In this document: piece after piece, positions 43,389 through 51,362 of the stretch
Position numbering within the stretch: the first letter of the stretch is position 1
Layout of the letters: every line of letters starts with the position of its first letter
Source: Asticcacaulis machinosus
GTDB lineage: Bacteria > Pseudomonadota > Alphaproteobacteria > Caulobacterales > Caulobacteraceae
Direction of reading: 5' to 3'
Assembly (NCBI RefSeq): GCF_028550435.1
Contig: NZ_JAQQKV010000002.1
Location: 496,001-560,000, forward strand
Length of the DNA stretch: 64,000 bases
Made by a program: the position numbers and the translations under genes
Notes under the pieces: generated by a model
Told to the model about the DNA's origin: nothing
Databases searched by the model: none
The model's input: only the letters and a program-made list of their open reading frames with translations

Positions 43389-44280
43389 ACACGCGCTCAT
43401 TTTTGGCTATGGCTTTATCGGCGCGGCGTTTGCCGAGGCTTTACACGCTGAAGGCTACGCGATTTCCGCCACGGCACGCACACCCGAAAAGCGGGCCGAA
43501 CTGACCGCACAGGGCATGAACGCCGTTGACCCCGCCGATCCGACCGCGCTTAAGGCCGCGCTCGATCAGGCCACGGTTATCCTTTTGACCGCCGCCCCCA
43601 ATGACGAAGGCTGCCCCGCCTTCACCGCCCTGTCCACGCACTTAGTTTCGGCACCGGGCCTGGCCCGGCGCTGGATTGGGTATTTGTCGACGACGGGGGT
43701 TTACGGCGATCGCGACGGCGGCTGGGTGTTTGAGGATAGCCCGCTTAACCCCCTTTCGCGCGAAGGCCAGCGCCGCAGGGATGCGGAAAGACAATGGCTG
43801 GAACTGGGCCAAACAACCGGCGACTGCGTGACCGTGTTTCGCTTACCCGGACTTTATGGCCCCGGCCGTAATGTGCTGGAACGGCTAATGGATGGCACCG
43901 CACGGCGCATCCATAAACCCGGTCAGGTGTTTAGCCGCCTTTACGATACCGATTGCGCCACCGCCCTATTGGCCAGCGTTCGGCGACCCCGCGCCGGTGG
44001 CATCTATAATCTGTGTGATGATGAACCGGCACCGGCCGATGAGGTGTTGGTCTATGCCGCCCATACCTACGGCTTTGAGGTGCCACCGGAAATCGCCTTT
44101 GACGATCCGAACCTGTCGGGCGGTATGAAGCGGTTTTATGCTGAAAACAAACGGGTTTCCAACGCTTTGGCTAAGGCTGAACTGGGCTGGCGACCGCAAT
44201 ATCCGACCTATAAAGAGGGACTGGAGCAATGTGCGAAAAAGTGTGAGCGGTTTTTCGCAAAAGCATTGCGACCAAACTAA
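43381..44280 (+). CDS. NAD-dependent epimerase/reductase-like SDR protein
   Basis: 299 residues. The N-terminal Rossmann loop is KHALIFGYGFIGAAFAEALH, with IGYLSTTGVYGDRDGGWVFE near residue 98 and DCVTVFRLPGLYGPGRNVLE near residue 155. The YxxxK motif of classical extended SDRs is not obvious, which suggests an atypical or YeeZ/ActC-type NAD-binding protein. The start is uncertain: TTG 43381 (eight-base overlap with kdsD) is favoured, with ATGs at 43360/43363 as alternatives. Its C-terminal 15 residues or so (CAKKCERFFAKALRPN) come from a repeat copy. Confidence 0.75.
   Translation: MSKHALIFGYGFIGAAFAEALHAEGYAISATARTPEKRAELTAQGMNAVDPADPTALKAALDQATVILLTAAPNDEGCPAFTALSTHLVSAPGLARRWIGYLSTTGVYGDRDGGWVFEDSPLNPLSREGQRRRDAERQWLELGQTTGDCVTVFRLPGLYGPGRNVLERLMDGTARRIHKPGQVFSRLYDTDCATALLASVRRPRAGGIYNLCDDEPAPADEVLVYAAHTYGFEVPPEIAFDDPNLSGGMKRFYAENKRVSNALAKAELGWRPQYPTYKEGLEQCAKKCERFFAKALRPN
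44226..44269 (+). repeat. 44-base hairpin repeat, copy 1 (inside the 3' end of a gene)
   Basis: Outer GCAATG/CATTGC arms enclose GCGAAAAA/TTTTTCGC around GTGTGAGCGG. It matches copies at 46317-46360 (inverted) and 51287-51330. It lies in the last codons of the SDR-like gene and is read as coding sequence. Confidence 0.8.
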
Positions 44281-44289
44281 AATCACGAT

Positions 44290-45057
44290 TTACGCGTTGA
44301 TCAGTTCCTGAACCATCGCGGTCAAAAGCTCTAAATCCTGCGGCCCCGACAGACGGTGATCGCCATCCTTGATCAGGGTCAGGCGTACGTCGTCCCCAGA
44401 TATGTGCTCGGCCAGCTTCACCCCATGCGACCACGGCACCACATCGTCCTTCATACCGTGCAGGATACGCACCGGCCCGTCGAAGGCCAGCGGCGTCCCG
44501 AACACCAGATGATCCCTGGCCTCATCAAAAAAGGCCTGAGACATAGCGACATCCTGATCATAGCCGGTCATGACAAAGGCCCCGGAAACCGTCAGCGCGT
44601 GGCGTTCTTCCGGATTTAAATTCGGCAGCATCAATTCGTGCGTAAAATCCGGCGCAGGCGCGATAAAGCCCACCCCTTTAATCCGTTTCGACCGATCCTT
44701 CATCAGCAGGGTCGTCATCCACCCGCCCATGCTGGAGCCGATGACCACCAGTGGCCCTTGGGTCAGGTTATCGACCACCTCCAGCACATCCTGACGCCAC
44801 AGGCCGACGCGGGCCGCGTTCCAGTCTCCGCCCGTTGCGCCATGACCGAAATAGTCAAAGCGCACAAACCCGAAACCTGCGTGCTGCGCCATATCCGCCA
44901 GAACCTGCGCCTTCGTGCCGGTCATGTCGGATTTGAACCCGCCCAGCCACAGCACGGTCGGGCCATCGTCGGTGATTTGGCGGTAGGCCAGATCGTGGCC
45001 GTTCTGGGTTCGCCAAAAACGGTCGGCATCTTGATTATCATCAGGGTTCATGGTCAT
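44290..45057 (-). CDS. Alpha/beta hydrolase
   Basis: 255 residues with an alpha/beta hydrolase fold. The nucleophile elbow GSSMGGW (Ser near residue 107) follows LVVIGS. The Asp and His are likely in GMKDDVVPW and DGDHRLSGPQ near residues 202 and 235. TVLWLGGFKSDMTGTKAQVL marks the oxyanion region. It resembles small palmitoyl-protein or acyl hydrolases of the ABHD10/DlhH-like type; the substrate is unknown. It converges on the SDR-like gene. Confidence 0.85.
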   Translation of the reverse strand: MTMNPDDNQDADRFWRTQNGHDLAYRQITDDGPTVLWLGGFKSDMTGTKAQVLADMAQHAGFGFVRFDYFGHGATGGDWNAARVGLWRQDVLEVVDNLTQGPLVVIGSSMGGWMTTLLMKDRSKRIKGVGFIAPAPDFTHELMLPNLNPEERHALTVSGAFVMTGYDQDVAMSQAFFDEARDHLVFGTPLAFDGPVRILHGMKDDVVPWSHGVKLAEHISGDDVRLTLIKDGDHRLSGPQDLELLTAMVQELINA

Positions 45058-45100
45058 AAGGTCGCCATATCAGACTTAATACCCTTCCCGAAAGATCAAA

Positions 45101-46267
45101 ATGGCGGATAGCCCCGCGCCCACCTTCCCCCACTGCGTGCTTCAGGTCGTGCCAAACCTCGATACCGGCGGGGTCGAACAAACGACGCTTGATATGGCCG
45201 ACGCCATTGTCAAGGCCGGGGGGCGGGCAATCGTGGCCTCCAAAGGCGGGCGTATGGAAGGCCGGCTCAAGGCCGCCGGCGCTATTTTCATCCCCCTGCC
45301 CGTCCATTCCAAAAACCCGCTGAAACAGCTTAAGAACTATTTCCGGCTCAAGAAAATTATCCGCGCCTTCAAGGTCGATATCGTCCATGTTCGGTCGCGC
45401 GCGCCCGCACTTGCCGCCATCAACGCCGCCAAAGCCTGCAAGGTCAAATGCCTCACGACCTATCACGGCATCTATAAGGCCAAAGGCAAGCTGAAACGCT
45501 GGTACAATTCGTGGATGGTGCGGGGCGATGTCACCATTGCCAATTCGGAATTTACCCGCCGCCATATTTTGAGCCATTACCGTGTCGATCCGGATAAGGT
45601 TATGACCGTCCCGCGCGGGGTGGATATACAGCGCTTTGACCCCGCCCGCGTCACAGCAGAACAGATCGAAAGCCTACGTAAAGCCTGGGATCTGCGTGCG
45701 GACGATACCCGCCCTTTGTTGGTGCTGGCCGGACGATTGACGCGCTGGAAGGGTCATGAACTGATCCTGGAGGCCCTGCACCGCTTGAGACAACGGGGCA
45801 TCACAGGCGTGCGCGTCGTCTTTGCCGGTGATTCTCAAGGGCGGATTGACTATGAGCGCCACCTCAAGGGGCTGATCGATACCTATAGCCTGAATGATCA
45901 GGTCTATATGGTCGGACACTGCGCTGATATGCCCGCCGCCTTTAGCCTGTGCGACTTTGCGTTGGCCCCGTCCGTTGAGCCCGAAGCCTTTGGGCGCACG
46001 GCGGTTGAGCCGCAGGCTATGGCCAAGCCGGTTCTGGCCGCCGATCATGGCGCGACATCTGAGACCGTGATTAACAATGAAACCGGCTGGCTGATCGCGC
46101 CGGGTGATGCCGATGTGTGGGCAGATGCGATTGAGCGCGCCCTGAATATGCCAGAAACTGAGCGGGCCGCTATGGGCGCCAAAGGTATGGCCCATGTGCG
46201 GGCGAGCTTCACATTAGAGGCCATGTGTGCGGCAACCCTTGACATCTATCGCCATCTGCTGTCTTGA
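45101..46267 (+). CDS. GT4-family glycosyltransferase
   Basis: A 388-residue GT-B enzyme. The N-terminal domain begins VLQVVPNLDTGGVEQTTLDM and carries RSRAPALAAINAAKACKVKC. The C-terminal donor domain has TRWKGHELILEALHRLRQRG near residue 213 and the E-x7-E region PSVEPEAFGRTAVEPQAMAK near residue 290. Such enzymes add hexoses to lipopolysaccharide or capsule. No clear cluster partners; kdsD is 1.7 kb upstream. It is divergent from the alpha/beta hydrolase gene. Confidence 0.9.
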   Translation: MADSPAPTFPHCVLQVVPNLDTGGVEQTTLDMADAIVKAGGRAIVASKGGRMEGRLKAAGAIFIPLPVHSKNPLKQLKNYFRLKKIIRAFKVDIVHVRSRAPALAAINAAKACKVKCLTTYHGIYKAKGKLKRWYNSWMVRGDVTIANSEFTRRHILSHYRVDPDKVMTVPRGVDIQRFDPARVTAEQIESLRKAWDLRADDTRPLLVLAGRLTRWKGHELILEALHRLRQRGITGVRVVFAGDSQGRIDYERHLKGLIDTYSLNDQVYMVGHCADMPAAFSLCDFALAPSVEPEAFGRTAVEPQAMAKPVLAADHGATSETVINNETGWLIAPGDADVWADAIERALNMPETERAAMGAKGMAHVRASFTLEAMCAATLDIYRHLLS

Positions 46268-46316
46268 AACACCCACAGTGCGCAACTACATGTACGCAGC
46301 AGGCTTTAATGTGAAC

Positions 46317-46360
46317 GCAATGTTGTAGCCAAAAACCGCATACACTTTTTGGCACATTGC
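46317..46360 (-). repeat. 44-base hairpin repeat, copy 2 (inverted)
   Basis: Read on the minus strand it is the same 44-base layout as at 44226 and 51287. The inner stem is GCCAAAAA/TTTTTGGC, so one C-G pair is swapped while pairing is kept. It lies in the gap before infC. Confidence 0.8.
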
Positions 46361-46505
46361 TCTAATATCCGAAAATTAACCGATTGCGCCTATTTTCCGG
46401 CGGCAGGGGATTGATCGGCAGCCCCTACATAGTCCATAATCGCGCGCGTGACGCGACCCTTAAAATTTCGCGCAAACCGTATAAACAATATCAGGAGACT
46501 TAACT

Positions 46506-47039
46506 ATTCGTCGCCCCATTCAAACACCGCCCACTAAGGACGGCCCCCGTATCAATCAGGACATCAAGGTTCCGCGCGTTCTGTTGATCGACCACAATGG
46601 CGAAAAACAAGGCATCATGCCGACCTCCGCAGCCATCGAAGCTGCCGAAGAAGCCGGTCTTGATCTTGTCGAAGTGTCTCCGACTGCTGATCCCCCCGTT
46701 TGCAAAATTCTCGACTACGGCAAATTCCGCTTCCAGGAGCAAAAGAAAAAGGCCGAAGCCCGCAAGAAGCAAAAGGTTGTCGAAATCAAGGAAATCAAGC
46801 TGCGCCCCAATATCGATATTCACGATTATGAGGTAAAAGCCAAAGCCATGACCCGCTTCTTTGACGAAGGCGATAAGGTCAAGGTGACGTTGCGTTTCCG
46901 TGGCCGTGAAATGGCCCACCCGGAACTGGGTATGAAACTGCTGCAAAAGGTGAAGGCCGATTTTGAAGCCACCACCAAGGTCGAGTACGAGCCCCGTATG
47001 GAAGGCCGTCAGATGATCATGATTTTGGCGCCGAAGTAG
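46506..47039 (+). CDS. infC: Translation initiation factor IF-3, with an ATT start codon
   Basis: 177 residues. IF-3 binds the 30S subunit and checks initiator tRNA pairing. The N-terminal domain ([20 protein letters not shown]) starts from ATT 46506, eight bases after AGGAG; no ATG or GTG gives a full-length protein. The linker helix has [20 protein letters not shown] and the C-terminal domain carries [22 protein letters not shown] and other rare starts are known for infC, where IF-3 limits its own synthesis. A terminator follows at 47142. Confidence 0.95.
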   Translation: MRRPIQTPPTKDGPRINQDIKVPRVLLIDHNGEKQGIMPTSAAIEAAEEAGLDLVEVSPTADPPVCKILDYGKFRFQEQKKKAEARKKQKVVEIKEIKLRPNIDIHDYEVKAKAMTRFFDEGDKVKVTLRFRGREMAHPELGMKLLQKVKADFEATTKVEYEPRMEGRQMIMILAPK

Positions 47040-47141
47040 ACCGTTCATGGGGAGAGGCTAGCCTCCCCCCATGTGCCCCCATCATATTGAAAAAATTATC
47101 TCGAGGCGGTTCTTCGATAATTTTCGCTTTTATTTGTTAGG

Positions 47142-47170
47142 TGCCTCAGCTTTCATGCTGAGGCATTTTT
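47142..47170 (+). terminator. Intrinsic terminator after infC
   Basis: TGCCTCAGC (47142-47150), six-base loop, GCTGAGGCA (47157-47165), then five T. A weaker AAAATTATC/GATAATTTT hairpin lies just before it (about 47088-47126). So infC is probably transcribed apart from rpmI-rplT. Confidence 0.85.
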
Positions 47171-47182
47171 CATGGAGCGGCT

Positions 47183-47533
47183 ATGTCTAGGTTATTGGTG
47201 TTTGATAGCAGCGCGCTGCCGGAGCCGGAAGTGGGCGGGCCTCTGCCTGAACGGATAGTCTCCGGCGATCCACAGCATCTGACATGGAATCTGGAAACCT
47301 CAGCGGATGAAACCGTTTTCAGCGGCTACTGGCAATCGACGCCGGGGTCATGGCGCATAAGTTATGACGAATGGGAGTTCTGCACGATCCTTGAAGGCGT
47401 CTCCATCCTGCACGAAGACGGCGGGGCATCGGTGACGCTTCAGCCCGGATCGCAGTTCGTTATCCGCCCCGGCTTTACCGGCATCTGGGAAGTGGTTGAG
47501 ACGACCCTGAAAACATACGTCATCCGCCTCTGA
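47183..47533 (+). CDS. Cupin-domain protein (DUF861-type)
   Basis: 116 residues. Cupin of the DUF861/ethanolamine-utilisation type: 'TVFSGYWQSTPGSWRISYDE' followed by WEFCTILEGVSILHEDG and QPGSQFVIRPGFTGIWEVVE. It lacks the histidine-rich first motif of metal-binding cupins. Function unknown. It has GGAGC before ATG 47183 and sits just after the infC terminator. Confidence 0.8.
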   Translation: MSRLLVFDSSALPEPEVGGPLPERIVSGDPQHLTWNLETSADETVFSGYWQSTPGSWRISYDEWEFCTILEGVSILHEDGGASVTLQPGSQFVIRPGFTGIWEVVETTLKTYVIRL

Positions 47534-47695
47534 GAACTCCCCCTGTTGCAGGGGGAGCTTTGTGGGGATGCCCCCATCCGCGCAAAGAGGGGGTATTTCT
47601 GCGTCCGTATCTGACACGATTTTGATATACCTGCGTATGCTTACCCCCTCTGAAATCAAATTTGATTTCAGCTCCCCCTCCAAGAGGGGGAGTTC
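47534..47695. repeat. Paired-hairpin intergenic repeat of a second type, with perfect terminal inverted repeats
   Basis: The ends GAACTCCCCCT (47534-47544) and AGGGGGAGTTC (47685-47695) are perfect 11-base inverted repeats. Inside are CTCCCCC/GGGGGAG hairpins and the perfect 20-base palindrome TGAAATCAAATTTGATTTCA at 47651-47670. It fills the gap between two convergent genes exactly, ending two bases before the polymerase stop. No ORF. Confidence 0.7.
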
Positions 47696-47697
47696 TA

Positions 47698-48978
47698 TCA
47701 TTCCCAGAACTCGGCGTTTTCCGGTATCCGGTTGAAGGCGACTTTCGCGCCGACAAAACCATGTACCTTGGTGCGCGGCCCGATGGTGACCGCGTCCTTG
47801 CCAAACTTCTGGTTAAGCCCGTCGAGCGCTTTTAACACCCGCATGTGGCGCGCATCTTCGGCGACTTCCGGCGTCCAGCCAAACAGATCAGGCGGCAGGT
47901 CAGCAGGTATTACGCGGGTGCAGGTGATAGACACCTTCTTCACGCGCGGGCTGTTCAGTTTACTGGCACAATGCCGCCACAAGCCGTCCATGACCTCAAT
48001 CATACGAAAACTGTCGGCGGTGACATCGAAATGGGCCTCAGCCTGAGCGCGGCCATCGCCCCTGTCGGCGCGGATCGACAGGTGCAACCCCCCGCATTTA
48101 TAGCCCATGCGCCGCAGCCGCGACCCGCATTTGGCCACCAGCCGCCGCGCCACCCCACGCGCCGCCTCGATCGGGCGCAGATCAGACGCCAGCACATGGG
48201 AATGGCTGATCGAACCCCGGATGGTATCCGTCTCCGCCGGGTCAATGCCGTGCAGGCTGTACCAGAAATTATCCCCGCCGATCCCGCCCCAGATCTGACG
48301 CAGACGCGGCGCGGGCAATTGATATAATTCCGCCACCGTAAAAACCCCCGCCTTGTTCAGCCGCAGGTTCATTGAGGCCCCCACCCCCGGCAGGTCATTC
48401 AGCTTCAGATCCAGCAATTTTCCCGGCAAATCGTCCTGCCTCAGCACCGTCAGCCCCAAGGGCTTTACGATATCCGCCGCCGTCTTGGCCAGCATCCGCG
48501 ACGGCGCAATGCCTATAGACGACCTCAGACATTCACCAAGATTGGCCATGATATTTTGCTGGATGCGGTAGCCCAAAGCTCTGGCGGCGGCTTCATGACG
48601 CTGCCCCATCGTCAGACGGCACGCCACCTCATCAATTGAGCAGACCTTTTCGATCGGCAGGGTGCGATCCACCTCTTCCAATATCCGGTTATGCACCTGC
48701 ACATAACGATCCGGTCGCGCCTCACGGATCTGAATCGCCGGACACAGCGCCCGCGCCTCCTTGACACTGGTGCCGGTCTTGATCCCCAGCGCCTTGGCCT
48801 CATAACTGGCGGCGATGGCCGAGGTGTAATCGGATTTGACCGGCACAACGATCAGGGGCCGGTTACGCAGACGCACGTCATCCTGCTGCTCGACACTGGC
48901 GAAATAGGAATTCATGTCGAGATATAACCAGTTGAGATTACTCTGATTTATATCGTCTTCGGGGCTGACTGCGGGCAT
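47698..48978 (-). CDS. Y-family DNA polymerase (DinB-like), SOS-controlled
   Basis: A 426-residue translesion polymerase of the ImpB/MucB/SamB family. The palm has the catalytic Asp in LNWLYLDMNSYFASVEQQ near residue 17 and the Asp/Glu pair in KVCSIDEVACRL near residue 112. The helix-hairpin-helix region is LNDLPGVGASMNLRLNKAG near residue 195. The C-terminal little finger includes GRTKVHGF-like residues. ATG 48978 follows AAGGTG; a longer start at 49020 would overlap the LexA box. A perfect LexA site lies 22 bases upstream. No dnaE2 or imuA partner is nearby. Confidence 0.9.
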   Translation of the reverse strand: MPAVSPEDDINQSNLNWLYLDMNSYFASVEQQDDVRLRNRPLIVVPVKSDYTSAIAASYEAKALGIKTGTSVKEARALCPAIQIREARPDRYVQVHNRILEEVDRTLPIEKVCSIDEVACRLTMGQRHEAAARALGYRIQQNIMANLGECLRSSIGIAPSRMLAKTAADIVKPLGLTVLRQDDLPGKLLDLKLNDLPGVGASMNLRLNKAGVFTVAELYQLPAPRLRQIWGGIGGDNFWYSLHGIDPAETDTIRGSISHSHVLASDLRPIEAARGVARRLVAKCGSRLRRMGYKCGGLHLSIRADRGDGRAQAEAHFDVTADSFRMIEVMDGLWRHCASKLNSPRVKKVSITCTRVIPADLPPDLFGWTPEVAEDARHMRVLKALDGLNQKFGKDAVTIGPRTKVHGFVGAKVAFNRIPENAEFWE

Positions 48979-48999
48979 GTTCTTGCACCTTTCAGAAAA

Positions 49000-49014
49000 G
49001 AACATAACAAGAAC
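49000..49014 (-). promoter_or_regulatory. LexA (SOS) box of the Y-family polymerase gene
   Basis: GAACATAACAAGAAC is a perfect GAAC-N7-GAAC, the LexA consensus of alphaproteobacteria. On the minus strand it reads GTTC-N7-GTTC. It is 22-36 bases upstream of the polymerase ATG and would lie over its promoter. Confidence 0.8.
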
Positions 49015-49142
49015 ATGCAAATAGTGTCAAGTCATGACTGGCCATATGCCGCGTCACGGCGTACATAACGCCTCCATCAAATGCCCTCGCATCTGCGGTC
49101 AAATTGTCTATAGGCCGCCGCCCCCTACTGCAAAGTGGCCCC

Positions 49143-50459
49143 ATGTCGAACCCTGTACCCCTGCCTGAAAAACCGGAAACGCGTTTGGTTTCCGATGCGG
49201 GCGCTGCCTCGCCACCCCCTCCGCCTCACGCACCCAAACCGCCTTTCTTCAAAGGCATCCGGGACGGCTTGCGCGACAACGGCGCACTGGTGGCACTGTT
49301 TTCGGTCGTGTTCGTCAATATGGTCGGGTTCGGCATCGTCATGCCGCTGCTGCCCTTTTTTGCCGAGCATCTCAACGCCGGGCCTTTTCAGGTCGCGCTG
49401 ATGTTTTCGGCCTATAGCCTGGGGCAGTTTTTCGCCGAACCGCTATGGGGGTGGCTGTCCGACCGGATGGGGCGTAAACCGGTGCTGCTGGTCACCACCG
49501 CCTCTAATGTCCTGTTCTATGTGGCGCTTGCCCTGTGTGGCAATATCTGGCTGGCCATCTTCATCCGCTTCCTGAGCGGTCTGGGGTCCGGCAATATCTC
49601 GACAATTCAAGGCTATATTTCCGATATGTCCGAACCTCATCAGCGGGCGTCACGCATGAGCCTTTTGGGAGCAGCCTTCTCGCTGGGCTTCATTATCGGC
49701 CCGTTTATCGGCGGGATTCTGGCGCGGGATGCCGGTAATTCCGGCGATGAAGTTTACGCCCTGCCGCTTTATGCCGCCGCCGTTATGGCGGGCCTTGCGG
49801 CGCTTGGCGTCGTGTTTTTCGTCAAGGAAAGCCGCCCCAAGAGCCATGCCCAGCCGCCTGATTTCATGGGCGCGTTTAAAGAGGCTAAAGCCAATCCGGT
49901 GATCAGCCGCGTGATCATCGCCACACTTTGTTATATGGGTGCCTTTGCGGGGCTGGAGTCGATCTTTGCCCTGTGGGCCAAGCACCGCTACAACTGGGGC
50001 CCGCAGGACATTGGCATGATCTTCCTGTGCATCGGCATTACCGCCGCCATCATGCAGGTCATGCTGACGCGGCGTCTGGTCAGGCTTTATGGCGAAGCGA
50101 AAGTTATGGCTGGTGGATTGGCTCTGTTTGGGGCCAGCTTTATCCTTCAGGGGGCCAATCAGTGGGCGATACTGATTGCTCCGATCGTCATGTTCGGCAC
50201 GGTGGGGCAGGCGGTCGTCTTTTCCAACATCTCCGCCCTGATCTCAAAAGCCGCCCCGCCCGACCGGCAAGGGGCGATGCTGGGGTTCAATATGTCGATG
50301 GGCGCGGTGGCGCGAATCTTAGGCCCGATCCTTGCCGGTTTCCTGTTCAGCCGGTTCGGGCCGGATGCGCCGATCCTGATGGGAGCCGTATTATGCCTGC
50401 CCGCCGCCTGGATGGCGCTGCAGGTCGATAAGGCGGCACAAAAGATGGGTATTAGATAA
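49143..50459 (+). CDS. MFS transporter (tetracycline/multidrug efflux-like)
   Basis: A 438-residue major facilitator with about 12 membrane helices. It has the motif A loop GWLSDRMGRKPVLLV near residue 115 and the motif C-like GAAFSLGFIIGPFIGG near residue 180. The Tet/MdtG type is suggested by 'AFAGLESIFALWAKHRYNWG'. A Pro-rich N-terminal extension of about 40 residues precedes the first helix. ATG 49143 is chosen; a TTG at 49104 would add 13 residues. It is divergent from the SOS polymerase, 87 bases from its start and sharing the promoter region. Confidence 0.88.
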   Translation: MSNPVPLPEKPETRLVSDAGAASPPPPPHAPKPPFFKGIRDGLRDNGALVALFSVVFVNMVGFGIVMPLLPFFAEHLNAGPFQVALMFSAYSLGQFFAEPLWGWLSDRMGRKPVLLVTTASNVLFYVALALCGNIWLAIFIRFLSGLGSGNISTIQGYISDMSEPHQRASRMSLLGAAFSLGFIIGPFIGGILARDAGNSGDEVYALPLYAAAVMAGLAALGVVFFVKESRPKSHAQPPDFMGAFKEAKANPVISRVIIATLCYMGAFAGLESIFALWAKHRYNWGPQDIGMIFLCIGITAAIMQVMLTRRLVRLYGEAKVMAGGLALFGASFILQGANQWAILIAPIVMFGTVGQAVVFSNISALISKAAPPDRQGAMLGFNMSMGAVARILGPILAGFLFSRFGPDAPILMGAVLCLPAAWMALQVDKAAQKMGIR

Positions 50460-50597
50460 AAGAGTCCCAAAGACTCTGCTTGCCATCAAAGTCCTTATCC
50501 TGTAATGACCCGCCTTCCCAAGTTCGCCGGGCCCATGACATGCCTTGGCGGATATTTCTTCTATCCAGAGGACAGCGCTAATCCCGCTGTATATGAA

Positions 50598-50795
50598 ATG
50601 TCAAAACTGAAGACGAAATCGGGCGCCAAGAAGCGTTTCCGTTTCACGGCCTCGGGCAAGGTAAAGGCCGGCGTTGCCGGTAAGCGCCACCGTTTGATCT
50701 CGCACAATGGCAAGTACATTCGCCAGAACCGCGGTACGCAGGTGATGTCGGATGCCGACACCATCAAGATCAAATCCTACATGCCCTACGCCTAA
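50598..50795 (+). CDS. rpmI: Ribosomal protein bL35
   Basis: 65 residues of the large-subunit protein L35: [20 protein letters not shown], then '[20 protein letters not shown]'. ATG 50598 gives family length. No good Shine-Dalgarno sequence is visible directly upstream, and an upstream in-frame extension (from 50505) is not part of the family. rplT follows 14 bases later. Confidence 0.95.
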   Translation: MSKLKTKSGAKKRFRFTASGKVKAGVAGKRHRLISHNGKYIRQNRGTQVMSDADTIKIKSYMPYA

Positions 50796-50809
50796 GGAGA
50801 ACCTGAAAC

Positions 50810-51169
50810 ATGGCTCGCGTTAAAAGAGGCGTAACATCACACGCCAAGCACAAAAAAGTTCTGGCCCAGGCTAAAGGTTTTTCCGGCCGCCGCAAGAACA
50901 CCATCCGCACCGCTAAGGCCGCCGTTGATAAGGCCGGTCAATATGCGTACCGCGACCGGCGCAACAAGAAGCGCAACTTCCGCGCTCTGTGGATTCAGCG
51001 TATCAATGCGGCTGCCCGCACCCACGGCTACACCTATTCGCAGTTCATCCACGGCCTGACCGTAGCTGAGATCGAAATCGACCGTAAGGTTCTGTCGGAC
51101 ATCGCGATGCACGACGCTGATGGCTTCAAGGCCATTGCCGATAAGGTTCGCGCTGCCCTCGCTGCCTAA
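50810..51169 (+). CDS. rplT: Ribosomal protein bL20
   Basis: 119 residues of L20, a primary 23S rRNA binder: [60 protein letters not shown]. In many bacteria L20 represses its own operon. It is cotranscribed with rpmI and followed by a terminator at 51193. Confidence 0.97.
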   Translation: MARVKRGVTSHAKHKKVLAQAKGFSGRRKNTIRTAKAAVDKAGQYAYRDRRNKKRNFRALWIQRINAAARTHGYTYSQFIHGLTVAEIEIDRKVLSDIAMHDADGFKAIADKVRAALAA

Positions 51170-51192
51170 TTGATCTGAAAAGACAATCATTA

Positions 51193-51224
51193 AACCCCGT
51201 CATCATCAGGTGGCGGGGTTTTTT
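51193..51224 (+). terminator. Intrinsic terminator of rpmI-rplT
   Basis: AACCCCG (51193-51199) and CGGGGTT (51214-51220) pair around a 14-base loop, then TTTT. It separates the ribosomal pair from the following gene. Confidence 0.8.
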
Positions 51225-51286
51225 CATGTCCGAATCCCGACAGCCCGCTTTTCTTTTGACCACGTCTGTGGTTTCATTAACCATAT

Positions 51287-51330
51287 GCAATATGCGAAAA
51301 AGTGTTAGCGGTTTTTCGCGCCAATATTGC
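51287..51330 (+). repeat. 44-base hairpin repeat, copy 3
   Basis: Outer arms GCAATAT/ATATTGC, inner GCGAAAAA/TTTTTCGC around GTGTTAGCGG. Same layout as 44226-44269 and 46317-46360. It lies just before the proteasome-like gene. Confidence 0.8.
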
Positions 51331-51362
51331 AGGGGGAAATTGGGGACGGCGGGGGAATTTAC

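Noticed and set aside
46584-47039. infC starting at the internal TTG 46584
   Set aside because: It removes conserved N-terminal residues of IF-3; the ATT at 46506 has a good ribosome binding site.
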